The notes below the pieces were generated by a model. It was not told the origin of the DNA and made no database searches. It saw only the letters and a program-made list of their open reading frames with translations. 64,000 nucleotides of DNA from Pseudomonas pohangensis (GTDB lineage: Bacteria; Pseudomonadota; Gammaproteobacteria; Pseudomonadales; Pseudomonadaceae): positions 2,542,001-2,606,000 of the forward strand of contig NZ_LT629785.1 in assembly GCF_900105995.1 (NCBI RefSeq), in the 5' to 3' direction. Below, piece by piece: positions 1-8,510 of this stretch. Numbering within the stretch: position 1 is the stretch's first letter; each line of letters begins with the position of its first letter. The position numbers and the translations under genes are program-made.

Positions 1-111
1 TCCTTTTTAAATAAAATAGCTGTAAGGCCCATTCTAGACACAAGCACGAGTCTCCCCCGGGCACCATATTTACAGTGTTACAAGCACTACCGAAAGCGCT
101 TGAAACACCTG

Positions 112-139
112 AAAACCGGCCAGTTACGCCGGTTTTTTT
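112..139 (+). terminator. Rho-independent terminator of an upstream plus-strand gene
   Basis: GC-rich stem AAACCGGC/GCCGGTTT with a 7-base loop, followed by a T run, on the plus strand. No gene in the window precedes it, so it probably ends a gene to the left. Bases 1-111 hold no gene that I can support. Confidence 0.7.
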
Positions 140-160
140 GTGCCTGCGCCAAGTTCTGAC

Positions 161-190
161 AAAAAAGCCGACCTCTGAAGATCAGCTTTT
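161..190 (-). terminator. Rho-independent terminator of nrdJa-nrdJb
   Basis: On the minus strand, 17 bases after the nrdJb stop codon, a stem of about nine pairs (AAAAGC.GA with TCGGCTTTT, one U-G pair) is followed by a T run. It fits the end of the nrdJ operon. Confidence 0.65.
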
Positions 191-206
191 CTGTTTCAGG
201 CCTGGC

Positions 207-914
207 CTAGCCGCACTTGCTTTCGCCGCAGTTGAGGCAGGTCAGGCAGCCGTCCATCTGGATCATTGCCTTGGTGTGACACTTGCCGCATAGCTGGGCA
301 CCTTCCGGGTAGGCGCTGCTGCTGTCATCGCACTCGGGATCGACGGTCTTTTGCGGCTGCTTGGCTTGCACGTACTCGGTGCGCTTCTGGTCCAGATAAG
401 CCTGCTGATGCTCGTCCACACCATCCTTGAGCAGGCCAATCTTGCGCATGTGCTCTTCCAGCACATCACCGATCTCGGCCACCAGCGACGGCATCCAGCG
501 ACCGCCACGCTTCATGTAGCCGCCCTTGGGATCGAACACGCTGTGCAGCTCTTCGACCAGGAAGGTGCTGTCGCCGCCCTTGCGGAACACCGCCGAGATA
601 ATCAGGGTCAGGGCAGAAATCCACTGGTAATGCTCCATGTTCTTCGAGTTGATGAAGATCTCGAAGGGACGGCGAATTTCGTGGTTGCTGCCGGGATTGA
701 GCACGACGTCATTGATGGTGACGTAGAGCGCGTGTTCGGAATGCGGATTCTTGATTTTATAAGTAGCACCTTCCAGGTTTGCCGGACGCTTGAGCTTCTC
801 GTGCATTTCCTCGATGGGCGCGATGGCCGCCTGCAATTCTGGCGGCGCCTGCACATTTGCATCGGCCTTGGCCACTTCGTAGTCGACGATTTTGCTGCTG
901 ATCTTGATAGCCAT
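207..914 (-). CDS. nrdJb: Class II ribonucleotide reductase, C-terminal subunit NrdJb
   Basis: 235-residue second half of the split adenosylcobalamin-dependent ribonucleotide reductase typical of Pseudomonas. With NrdJa it reduces ribonucleotides to deoxyribonucleotides independently of oxygen. The Cys-rich tail (CGKCHTK, then CLTCLNCGESKCG) is the expected mobile redox/zinc segment that re-reduces the active site. I chose ATG 914 because AGGA lies 8 bases upstream and the family starts MAIKISSKIV. The open frame extends upstream to 1289 but overlaps nrdJa and is a shadow. It lies 62 bases downstream of nrdJa and is presumably co-transcribed. Function is known from the family; the assignment is secure. 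Confidence 0.93.
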   Translation of the reverse strand: MAIKISSKIVDYEVAKADANVQAPPELQAAIAPIEEMHEKLKRPANLEGATYKIKNPHSEHALYVTINDVVLNPGSNHEIRRPFEIFINSKNMEHYQWISALTLIISAVFRKGGDSTFLVEELHSVFDPKGGYMKRGGRWMPSLVAEIGDVLEEHMRKIGLLKDGVDEHQQAYLDQKRTEYVQAKQPQKTVDPECDDSSSAYPEGAQLCGKCHTKAMIQMDGCLTCLNCGESKCG

Positions 915-976
915 GATTTTTTCCTGATCTCGTGTGACAGGCCTTGGCGGCGCGCTTGAAGCGGCCGCCAAAACCA

Positions 977-3130
977 TCAGAACTTGCCGTAGTAGCCTTC
1001 TTTCAAGGCATCGTAAAGATTGGCCGCGGTGTGGGATTCGCCGTCGTACTCGATCTCGTCGCCACCTTTGGCCTCGATCACCGAACCGTCTTCCAGCTTG
1101 AAGCGATAGGTGGTGTTGGCCAGATCCTGCTCCTTGACCAGCACGCCCTGGAAGGCCTCCGGATTGAAACGGAAGGTCGTGCAACCCTTGAGGCCCTTGC
1201 GCCAGGCGTAACGGTAGATGTCCTTGAACTGCTCGTAGGGATAGTCGGTCGGCACGTTGGCGGTCTTGGAGATCGACGAGTCGATCCACTTCTGCGCCGC
1301 TGCCTGCACATCCACATGCTGCATCGGGCTGACGTCATCGGCGGCGATAAAGTAGTCCGGCAGGTTGCGCTGACCTGCTTCCATACTCGGAATGGCCTCG
1401 GCATTGATCAGGTGGCGATAGGCGAGCAGCTCGAAGCTGAACACATCGACTTTTTCCTTGGACTTCTTGCCTTCGCGAATCACGTTGCGGAAATAGTGAT
1501 GGGCAAAGCTCGGCTCGATACCGTTCGAGGCGTTGTTGGCCAGTGACAGGGAGATGGTGCCGGTGGGGGCAATCGAGCTGTGGTGGGTGAACCGTGCCCC
1601 CTTCTCGGCCAGCGCCGCTGCCAGCTGCGGCTCGACCTCGGCGATCTGCTGCATATAGCGGCTGTAGCGCGCCCAGAGCACCTTGCCCTTGACCTGATCG
1701 CCTGGCTTGTAGCCATCGGCACGCATCTCCGGACGGCGCGCCAGCATGGCCTCGGTCACCTCGAAGTCTTCGTCCATGATCGGCGCCGCGCCTTTTTCTT
1801 CGGCGAGCTGCAATCCGCTGCGCCAGCCCTGCAGGGCCATTTCACGGGAAACCTGGTCGGTGAACTCCAGCGAAGCGGCATCGCCGTACTGCATGCAGAG
1901 CATGGTCATGGCCGAACCCAGACCGAGGAAGCCCATGCCATGGCGGCGCTTGCGGAAGATCTCGGCGCGTTGCTGCTCCAGCGGCAAACCGTTGATCTCG
2001 ACCACGTTGTCCAGCATGCGGGTGAATATATCCACCACCTTGCGGTATTCATCCCAGTCGAAACGGGCCTTGTCGGTAAACGGCTCACGCACGAACAGAG
2101 TCAGGTTGACCGAACCCAGCAGGCAGGCACCATGGGGTGGCAACGGCTGCTCGCCGCAGGGATTGGTCGCGCGGATTTCTTCGCAGAACCAGTTGTTGTT
2201 CATCTCGTTGACGCGGTCGATCAGAATGAAACCCGGCTCGGCGAAATCGTAGGTCGAGCTCATGATCATGTCCCAGATCCGCCGTGCCTTGAGGCTGCGC
2301 GAGATACGGCAAGCGACCATGCCGTCAGCACGATTGACATAGCGCTCACGGCTCGGCCATTCACGCCAGATCACCTGTCCCGGGTCGTTGATATCAACTC
2401 CGTCAGCCATGGCCTCTTCCTGCGTTAGCGGGAAGGCCAGCGGCCACTCGGCATCATTCTCAACCGCTTGCATGAAGCCTTCGGTGATCAGCAGCGACAG
2501 GTTGAACTGGCGCAGACGCCCGCCTTCGCGCTTGGCACGGATGAAATCCATGACATCCGGATGGCCGACATCGAACGTGGCCATCTGCGCACCGCGCCGG
2601 CCGCCGGCGGAAGACACGGTGAAGCACATCTTGTCGTAGATATCCATGAACGACAGCGGGCCGGAGGTGTAGGCCCCGGCACCGGACACGTAGGCACCAC
2701 GCGGGCGCAGGGTGGAGAACTCGTAGCCGATGCCACAGCCGGCCTTGAGGGTCAGACCGGCCTCATGCAGTTTGGCGAGGATGTCGTTCATCGAGTCGCC
2801 GATGGTTGCCGACACCGTACAGTTGATGGTCGACGTCGCCGGCTTGTGCTCCAGGGCGCCGGCATTCGAGGTGATGCGGCCGGCGGGGATGGCACCATGG
2901 CGCAATGCCCAGAGGAACTGTTCGTACCAGTGCTGACGCGCCTGCTGCTCTTCCACTTCGGCCAGGGCCCGCGCAACACGCTGATAGGTAGCGTCCACCG
3001 AAGCATCAACCGCCTCGCCGCTCTTGGTCTTCAGGCGGTACTTCTTGTCCCAGATATCCTCGGATGCGGACTGCATGGGAATTTCGCAAACCCCTTCGCG
3101 CAAGCGCTGAACCTTGGCTGACTGACTCAT
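977..3130 (-). CDS. nrdJa: Class II (B12-dependent) ribonucleotide reductase, catalytic subunit NrdJa
   Basis: 717 residues. This is the catalytic 10-stranded barrel of vitamin B12-dependent ribonucleoside-diphosphate reductase. Visible signatures are the thiyl-radical loop NPCGEQ (Cys325 of N323-P-C-G-E), the redox cysteine in STINCTVSATI (Cys104), and the substrate loop APTGTISLSLANNASNGIEP. AGGAG lies six bases before ATG 3130. The protein stops where the Pseudomonas split occurs, and the remainder is NrdJb next door. The long upstream region carries candidate NrdR boxes, consistent with control by deoxynucleotide pools. It would allow DNA synthesis when the oxygen-dependent class Ia enzyme cannot work. 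Confidence 0.95.
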   Translation of the reverse strand: MSQSAKVQRLREGVCEIPMQSASEDIWDKKYRLKTKSGEAVDASVDATYQRVARALAEVEEQQARQHWYEQFLWALRHGAIPAGRITSNAGALEHKPATSTINCTVSATIGDSMNDILAKLHEAGLTLKAGCGIGYEFSTLRPRGAYVSGAGAYTSGPLSFMDIYDKMCFTVSSAGGRRGAQMATFDVGHPDVMDFIRAKREGGRLRQFNLSLLITEGFMQAVENDAEWPLAFPLTQEEAMADGVDINDPGQVIWREWPSRERYVNRADGMVACRISRSLKARRIWDMIMSSTYDFAEPGFILIDRVNEMNNNWFCEEIRATNPCGEQPLPPHGACLLGSVNLTLFVREPFTDKARFDWDEYRKVVDIFTRMLDNVVEINGLPLEQQRAEIFRKRRHGMGFLGLGSAMTMLCMQYGDAASLEFTDQVSREMALQGWRSGLQLAEEKGAAPIMDEDFEVTEAMLARRPEMRADGYKPGDQVKGKVLWARYSRYMQQIAEVEPQLAAALAEKGARFTHHSSIAPTGTISLSLANNASNGIEPSFAHHYFRNVIREGKKSKEKVDVFSFELLAYRHLINAEAIPSMEAGQRNLPDYFIAADDVSPMQHVDVQAAAQKWIDSSISKTANVPTDYPYEQFKDIYRYAWRKGLKGCTTFRFNPEAFQGVLVKEQDLANTTYRFKLEDGSVIEAKGGDEIEYDGESHTAANLYDALKEGYYGKF

Positions 3131-3280
3131 CTATTGCTCCTGAACAATACGTTTATTGTAATTTTTCACTTGTGAAAACCCTTGCCACAGCGCTCGAAGA
3201 GAGGCCTCGAACAGCAGGAAACCCGCATGTTTCGGCGGCCTGCGGCGGCTGAAACGGATATTCCGAAAATTTAGCGCACG

Positions 3281-3328
3281 ACACTATATGTAGTAGCTTT
3301 GGATGAAGTCTATGCCTGCATATTGTGC
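3281..3328. promoter_or_regulatory. Candidate NrdR box pair upstream of nrdJa
   Basis: ACACTATATGTAGTAG at 3281-3296 resembles the NrdR consensus ACACWATATATWGTGT. A weaker second copy, around GCATATTGTGC within 3313-3328, is about 32 bp away, close to the three-turn spacing usual for NrdR box pairs. The first box is 151 bp upstream of the nrdJa start. The rest of 3131-3670 shows no convincing gene. Confidence 0.5.
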
Positions 3329-3670
3329 ATTTCAAGGCCAAATACCGGCCGCCTGTCCGGCCGCGGCGGTCCGGCAAGAGCCAAAAAACGCGTGGCGCGC
3401 CGGCATACAAGGGCTTGCGAGCGGTTCAGTAAAGTTCCGGCCTGACGCCCATTGCAACTGCTCATCAGCGAACGCTGGAATTGCGGCCGGGTGCCTGGCA
3501 GAACGCATTTAGCTGCGCCGCCGGGCCATGGTCGAGCGGCATCCAGTCTGTCCCGAAAAGTTAAACGTATGTCCCTGATGGTCAAACGACAAGCCGCCAC
3601 GCTTTAGTACTGTCAGAGCATTGGAAATAGTGACCCGATGCTGCGGGTTGCCGCCAGCGAGGAAACCAGG

Positions 3671-4066
3671 ATGAAGTTCAGGAACCGGGTGGTGCTGGTT
3701 ACCGGTGGCTCACAGGGGCTGGGCAAAGGCATGGCCGCAGCCTTTCTGGCCGAAGGTGCGAAGGTGGTGGTCAACGGCCGCAACGCTGAACGCCTGGCGC
3801 AATGCGTCACCGATCTACGCGAGCGGCTGGATCCGCTGGCCGCCGCAGCCGGCGCCGAAGTACTCGGGCTAGTCGGCGACATTGCCGACAGCACAGCGGT
3901 CGGCCAGCTGTTCGAGCAGCTGCTGGCGAAGTTCGGCACTCTCGATGTGCTGGTAAACAACGCCGCGATAACCCCCACCGACGAGCGCGCGCGGGCCGAA
4001 CACATGGCCCTGATGACCACACCCATAGCCAAACATTCGCCCCTACAACAACGTGGTCGACTATGA
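3671..4066 (+). pseudogene. Truncated short-chain dehydrogenase/reductase (N-terminal half)
   Basis: From ATG 3671 the frame reads as an SDR Rossmann fold: MKFRNRVVLVTGGSQGLGKG carries the glycine-rich NAD(P) motif, and VLVNNAAITP is the NNAG-type motif near residue 95. Similarity stops after MALMTTP and the frame ends at residue 131 with an unrelated tail. The catalytic Ser and YxxxK motifs, expected at about residues 140-160, are absent, so it cannot be an active enzyme. GAGGAAACCAGG before the ATG is a plausible ribosome site, so the remnant may still be translated. It is abutted by a remnant of a different gene, which points to a deletion junction near 4025-4045. Confidence 0.75.
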
Positions 4067-4157
4067 ACTGCTGCCGTATTTCCGCTTCGGCGAAACCAAG
4101 TACGAATTCCTCGGGCGCATGTACGAGATGAAGGATTTCATTCCACCATCTGCCTAG
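4029..4157 (+). pseudogene. C-terminal remnant of an unidentified protein
   Basis: In another frame from the SDR remnant, the codons from 4029 read PNIRPYNNVVDYELLPYF and continue to an IPPSA end and stop at 4155-4157. Composition is protein-like, but there is no start codon in context, and a stop at 4026-4028 closes the frame upstream. I do not recognise the family. It is most likely the tail of a second gene joined to the SDR fragment by deletion. 4158-4416 holds no intact gene, only short open stretches such as a 24-codon frame at 4346-4420 overlapping the next start. Confidence 0.45.
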
Positions 4158-4416
4158 ACCATGGCACGCCTGCGGGCCATCATCGACGAGGCGTTTGGCC
4201 GTTGTTGATGGCAAAACAGCCGGTCGGGGGGTAGTGGTTGTACTAGCCGGCCCTCCGCAATGACGAAAGCGGCAAAGGCACTGTTGAAGAAACTGCCGGG
4301 GTGGTCGCCGCTGGTGACAGCCGTCATGATCGTGGGGCGAGTAATATGAAAGCCCTTCGGCACATCACGAGCCTGATCACCGCCAGCAAGGCCTGGCCCT
4401 GCCCGAGGTACACCCG

Positions 4417-5061
4417 ATGACAACACTTATTCTTGTTCGCCACGGCGAAGTTCCAGGAATCGAGCCACCGACTTTTCGTGGCCAAACCGATCTCGCCCTT
4501 ACCGGGCGCGGCCATCTCCAGGCCAGGGCCAGCGGAGATTTTATCCGCGCGCACTGGCACCTCGACGCCATCTACTCCAGCTCCCTGAGCCGATGCATCG
4601 ACACAGCCCGCGCGCTGGCCGGTGCATCGGGGCCCGAGATCATCCCTCAGCCCGGGCTGCTGGACATCGATTATGGCGACTGGACAACGCTGGCCGTTGC
4701 CGATGTGCAGGCGCGCTGGCCGCGCGAGGCCGAGCTGTGGAAGTCGTTGCCGCAGCAATGTCTCATCCCCGGCGGCGAATCACTGCAGGATGTCGCCGCG
4801 CGCGTCACCCGGTCATTAGCGCTGCTACTCAATGCACACCCGGACGGGACTGTTGCAGTGGTCACCCACGACAGCGTCCTGCGCGTAATGCTGTGCCACG
4901 TAATCGGCATTCCGCTATCCGCGTACTGGTCATTCGAGATGTCGCCTTGCGGAGTCAGCGTGCTGGAATACGACGGCAAACACTTCTTCATCCATGCGCT
5001 CAATCAAACCGGCCACTTGCCGGACGCACTGCCAGCTGGTGCGCGTACTCATCGAAAATAA
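4417..5061 (+). CDS. Histidine phosphatase family protein (phosphoglycerate mutase/CobC-like)
   Basis: 214 residues. The N-terminus TLILVRHGEVPG carries the catalytic RHG motif, with the phosphorylated His at residue 9. TDLALTGRGHLQA and SSLSRCIDTA follow as in the family, and VVTHDSVLRVML supplies the second catalytic His near residue 149. Length fits single-domain histidine phosphatases such as alpha-ribazole phosphatase, but no cobalamin genes adjoin it, so the substrate is open. GAGG lies about 9 bases before ATG 4417. It is the one intact gene in a stretch of remnants. Confidence 0.75.
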   Translation: MTTLILVRHGEVPGIEPPTFRGQTDLALTGRGHLQARASGDFIRAHWHLDAIYSSSLSRCIDTARALAGASGPEIIPQPGLLDIDYGDWTTLAVADVQARWPREAELWKSLPQQCLIPGGESLQDVAARVTRSLALLLNAHPDGTVAVVTHDSVLRVMLCHVIGIPLSAYWSFEMSPCGVSVLEYDGKHFFIHALNQTGHLPDALPAGARTHRK

Positions 5062-5089
5062 GCCACTCAGGTAAAACCTGAATCCATAG

Positions 5090-5251
5090 AATTAACGTAA
5101 CCGGCAGAAAACCCGGGACGAAGCCTCTTTCTGTCTGCTGATCAACCACGACGATGCCGAGCGGGAGTTTGCCTACTCAAAAGGTGGCGAAGCCGCGCTC
5201 GAAGCAGCCAGACAGCAAGGCTGGACAATAGTCAGCGTACGCAATGACTGA
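5090..5251 (+). pseudogene. C-terminal remnant of a HAD-family phosphatase
   Basis: An open frame without a start reads LLINHDDAEREFAYSKG and, after a short helix, GWTIVSVRND before a stop at 5249-5251. This matches my recollection of the tail of bacterial HAD-type acid phosphatases (a LVHHDDAEREFAYD-like segment, then GWTVVxMKxDW). The catalytic DxD core is missing. It is a degraded gene end. 5252-5521 holds no gene that I can support. Confidence 0.55.
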
Positions 5252-5521
5252 CATTCGGTATTTGCCCCGGTACAACCGTGAGACCAGCCGCGCTGATTGC
5301 TTGTGGCTTGTTGCGGTGTCGGGCACACCATCCGGGTGTTACATTTTCGGCAAACCCTCACTTTCGCTGATGCGGTTTTTTCGGTGGTTTGCTTTATTCG
5401 AGCTTCGGTACAACTGCACGATGCTGCACGATGCAGCGTCAGACCTGCCCAAACCCTGGCCGGATAGCTGCAAAGTCGCTCGGCGACCCCATCAACCTGC
5501 GGATCTGGAGAGCTGTCCGCC

Positions 5522-7231
5522 GTGACCATCAAACAGATTACTGCTTCCCTGAAAATCAAGCTGTTGAGCGGCATATTGCCGATCAGAAAAGAGCTTGTAC
5601 CGCAGGACATCTTTGCCGGGCTGACTCTCGCAGCGGCCGGCATACCGCAGGCCATGGGCTACACCAAGATTGCCGGAACCCCGGTGGTGACCGGCTTCTA
5701 TACCCTGTTACTGCCGCTGGTGGCGTTTGCCCTGCTTGGCGGGTCCAGGCGCCTGGTGGTCGCCTCGGACTCTGCGACAGCGGCGATTCTGGCTGCCTCG
5801 CTGATTACCCTGGCGCCTGTCGCCAGCCCTGAATACGTGGGGCTGACCAGCCTGGTGGCCTTCATCGTGGCCTTGATGCTGCTTGCCGCACGTTTTCTGC
5901 AACTGGGCTTTCTCGCCGACTTTCTTTCGCGAAGCGCAATTGTCGGCTTCATGACCGGCGTCGGCGTGCAGGTTGCCTGCGGGCAGCTGGCCGGGCTGTT
6001 CGGTTTGCATAACATCAGCCATGAGCCCTTTGAGCAGGTGCTCTCGGTGCTGCAGCGGCTGCCCGCTGAAGGGCACTGGCTGACGGCAGGCATTTCACTG
6101 GTGGTGATTGTCACCATCCTCAGCTTTCGGCGCTTTGCACCCCGCGTACCTGGTGCGTTGCTGGCGGTTATCGGCATGATTGTTTGCAGCATCCTGTTCA
6201 ATCTGGAGGGGCAAGGTGTCGAGGTGGTAGGCATGATCCCCAGCGGCCTGCCAAGCCTGTCCCTGCCTGCACTGCAGATGTCACACCTGCATCAGCTGTT
6301 GATGACCGCCGCCACCTGCTTTGTGGTGATCATTGCGCAGAGTGCGGCCACTTCCAGGTCTTATGGCATGCGTCACAGTGAACGGGTGGATGAAAACTCG
6401 GACCTAGTCGGCTTGTCCGGCGCCAATGCCATGGCAGCCTTGAGCGGCACCTTTGTGGTCAATGGCACTCCGACCCAGACCGAGCTGGTGGATGGCGCCG
6501 GTGGCCGCAGCCAACTGGCGCATATCACCACCGCGCTGGTGGTTGCCCTGGTCCTGCTGTTCCTTACCGGGCCACTGGCGCATATGCCAATGGCGGTACT
6601 TTCGGCCATCGTCTTTCTGGTTGGCATCAAGTTGATCGACATAGCCGGCCTGCGCGACATCTACCGGCTCGAGCGCGGCGAGTTCGTCATCGCGCTGGCC
6701 ACCGGCCTGACTGTTCTGCTGTCCGACATCATGGACGGCATCGCCATCGCCATGCTCATGTCGCTGATCGCCCATGTGCGGCACACCTACGTACCGCGAA
6801 CCAGTGTCATGCAGCCTGACAGGGAAGGCCGGCTGCGGCAGGTGAAGGTTCAGCCGAATGTTTTTGCCGCCAAGGGCATCATCGTTTATCGCTTTGAAGC
6901 CAACATGTTCTACGCCAATGCCGGGCGTCTGATGGATGAGGTCATTGCACTGGTTGAAAGCAGTTCGAAGGAATTACGCTACTTGCTGCTCGATGCCAGC
7001 CCGGTCAACGACATCGACTACACCGCTGCCAAATCGCTGCTTCAGCTGCACAGCGAGCTGCAGTTGCGCGGTGTAGGACTGGCTTGCGTGGCGCAATCTG
7101 CCGGTGTTCTGGATGAAATCAGACGCTATACCCGCGACATCAGGCCGGCCGACGGACGCGAGCTGCTGTTTACCTCGCTGGACGCCGCGCTGAAGTCGTT
7201 GGCGAGCCAGGCCGGGGGTGCAACAAAATGA
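5522..7231 (+). CDS. SulP-family anion transporter with STAS domain
   Basis: 569 residues. An N-terminal cytosolic segment ends in the SulP signature region PQDIFAGLTLAAAGIPQAMGY. About 10-12 hydrophobic spans follow to about residue 420, and a C-terminal STAS domain (about 440-555) contains LLLDASPVNDIDYTAAKSL. Family members import sulfate, bicarbonate or dicarboxylates; the substrate cannot be read here. The start is GTG 5522, with GGAGAG about 9 bases upstream. There is no partner gene: upstream are gene remnants and downstream is the long leader of the cold-shock gene. Confidence 0.88.
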   Translation: MTIKQITASLKIKLLSGILPIRKELVPQDIFAGLTLAAAGIPQAMGYTKIAGTPVVTGFYTLLLPLVAFALLGGSRRLVVASDSATAAILAASLITLAPVASPEYVGLTSLVAFIVALMLLAARFLQLGFLADFLSRSAIVGFMTGVGVQVACGQLAGLFGLHNISHEPFEQVLSVLQRLPAEGHWLTAGISLVVIVTILSFRRFAPRVPGALLAVIGMIVCSILFNLEGQGVEVVGMIPSGLPSLSLPALQMSHLHQLLMTAATCFVVIIAQSAATSRSYGMRHSERVDENSDLVGLSGANAMAALSGTFVVNGTPTQTELVDGAGGRSQLAHITTALVVALVLLFLTGPLAHMPMAVLSAIVFLVGIKLIDIAGLRDIYRLERGEFVIALATGLTVLLSDIMDGIAIAMLMSLIAHVRHTYVPRTSVMQPDREGRLRQVKVQPNVFAAKGIIVYRFEANMFYANAGRLMDEVIALVESSSKELRYLLLDASPVNDIDYTAAKSLLQLHSELQLRGVGLACVAQSAGVLDEIRRYTRDIRPADGRELLFTSLDAALKSLASQAGGATK

Positions 7232-7445
7232 ATCGTCAGGCATGCAGCGTGGCCTTGCCGGAGCAACGCGAAGTCAGCCACCCTGAAGCACAGCACAGAG
7301 CGGAGCGCCGATGCACCGTTCTGGTACTAGCGGAATGACGATTGCGCCAGCAGTCGCCATGACCGCCATTTAACCCGGGAAAATACTGCTTCAAGCTGAG
7401 CTGTGACTCCCAGCCTTCAAGCCCTGCGCGATGATTTACTGGGAC

Positions 7446-7475
7446 TTGGCAAAGGCCAAAAACATAGGCTATTGT
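7446..7475 (+). promoter_or_regulatory. Candidate promoter of the cold-shock gene
   Basis: TTGGCA at 7446-7451 and TATTGT at 7470-7475 are separated by 18 bases. Transcription from about 7482 would give a leader of about 160 nt, similar to the long structured leaders of cspA-type mRNAs. This is inference from spacing only. The rest of 7232-7644 shows no intact gene. Confidence 0.3.
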
Positions 7476-7644
7476 TGGACTACTGTGTTTGCATGGGTCG
7501 CAGCTTAATCGTGACCTGGTGCAGTAGATCTTCCGGATCCGCTACATCCCGCTCGAGTCTGTAAATCTTTGCAACCAGTTCCAGTCCTCTTTTCGCCCAG
7601 AGAACAAGAGGCTGTCCTCAACTCAAGTTTCAAGGATTTAAGAC

Positions 7645-7857
7645 ATGTCGACTCGTCAAAACGGTACCGTGAAGTGGTTCAACGATGAAAAAGGTTTTGG
7701 TTTCATTACCCCGGAAAGCGGTCCGGATCTGTTTGTGCATTTTCGCGCCATTGAAGGTGACGGCTTCAAGAGCCTGAAAGAAGGCCAGAAAGTCAGCTTC
7801 ATTGCAGTGCAAGGTCAAAAAGGCATGCAGGCTGACCAGGTTCAAGTCCAGTCCTGA
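7645..7857 (+). CDS. Cold-shock domain protein (CspA/CapB type)
   Basis: 70 residues, the usual length for a single cold-shock OB fold. Both RNA-binding motifs are present: RNP1 as KGFGFITP and RNP2 as DLFVHF. Unlike most CspA proteins it has FRAIEGDGFKSL where FSAIQ/SDGFKSL is common. It binds single-stranded RNA/DNA and relieves secondary structure. The gene has a roughly 400-bp upstream gap and its own terminator, so it is monocistronic. Confidence 0.93.
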   Translation: MSTRQNGTVKWFNDEKGFGFITPESGPDLFVHFRAIEGDGFKSLKEGQKVSFIAVQGQKGMQADQVQVQS

Positions 7858-7872
7858 TCCGCAGCTGACCAC

Positions 7873-7906
7873 GAAGCCCCTGCTCTCAACCTCAGGGGCT
7901 TTTTTG
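7873..7906 (+). terminator. Terminator of the cold-shock gene
   Basis: Stem AAGCCCCTG/CAGGGGCTT followed by six T, 16 bases after the stop codon. Confidence 0.85.
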
Positions 7907-7962
7907 TGCCCGATGATTTATTGCCCGTACAATCTGCCGATTGTTTCCCTATAGAGCCGACC

Positions 7963-8448
7963 ATGCCCAAACACATGCTGCGCCCACAAGGTGAGTTTCC
8001 CGTTGCAGGACTGGGACGGCGCCTGGCCGCCATTTTCTATGACGGCCTGCTGTGCCTGGCCATCGCCATGGTGGTAACCCTGGCCTATCAGCAAGGCCTG
8101 TTACGTGCCATCTACGGCAATGACCAGCTCAAGGCCCTGGCGGATGCCGGCGCTCTGGATGCCGACCCGCTGCTGGCCAGCCTGGTATTCCTCAGCCTGT
8201 TCGCCTTCTTTGCCAAATTCTGGACGCTCAACGGCCAGACCCTGGGCATGCAGGTATGGCGCCTTCGCGTGCAGAACAAGGACGGCAGCGCCATCAGCCT
8301 GTGGCAGGCCTTGCTGCGTTTCATTATCGCGCTGGCGTCCTGGCTCTGTCTGGGACTGGGCTTCTGGTGGGTTCTCTGGGACAAGCAGAAAAGCAGCTGG
8401 CATGATCACTATTCGGAAAGCGTTATCGTCTGCCTGCCGAAGAAGTAA
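7963..8448 (+). CDS. RDD-family membrane protein
   Basis: 161 residues from ATG 7963. The RDD signature appears near the start as GLGRRLAAIFYDGLL (the R and D residues in the first span). There are three to four hydrophobic segments, and the C-terminal region has WHDHYSESVIV, the usual RDD-family ending. Function is not defined for the family beyond proposed Na+/H+ exchange in some members. I chose the start after the csp terminator; an earlier ATG at 7906 would overlap that terminator. The ClC gene follows 62 bases downstream and may be co-transcribed. Confidence 0.85.
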   Translation: MPKHMLRPQGEFPVAGLGRRLAAIFYDGLLCLAIAMVVTLAYQQGLLRAIYGNDQLKALADAGALDADPLLASLVFLSLFAFFAKFWTLNGQTLGMQVWRLRVQNKDGSAISLWQALLRFIIALASWLCLGLGFWWVLWDKQKSSWHDHYSESVIVCLPKK

Positions 8449-8510
8449 ACGCCTTAAGCCTTCATTCCGACTCGGCGTTGTGCTCACTTAACCGTACAGG
8501 ACTCCAGCCC

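Noticed and set aside
914..1289. N-terminal extension of the nrdJb frame
   Set aside because: It overlaps nrdJa antisense-free but out of frame, has low-complexity shadow composition, and the good ribosome site is at 914.
2468..3121. Long plus-strand frame opposite nrdJa
   Set aside because: It is a GC-driven shadow of nrdJa with no ribosome site or recognisable motif; similar shadows lie opposite valS, mutS, rimO, the RND pump and the DUF3604 gene.
3131..3650. Cobalamin riboswitch upstream of nrdJ
   Set aside because: I looked for the GCCACTG-type B12 box and flanking stems on both strands and did not find them; NrdR control fits better.
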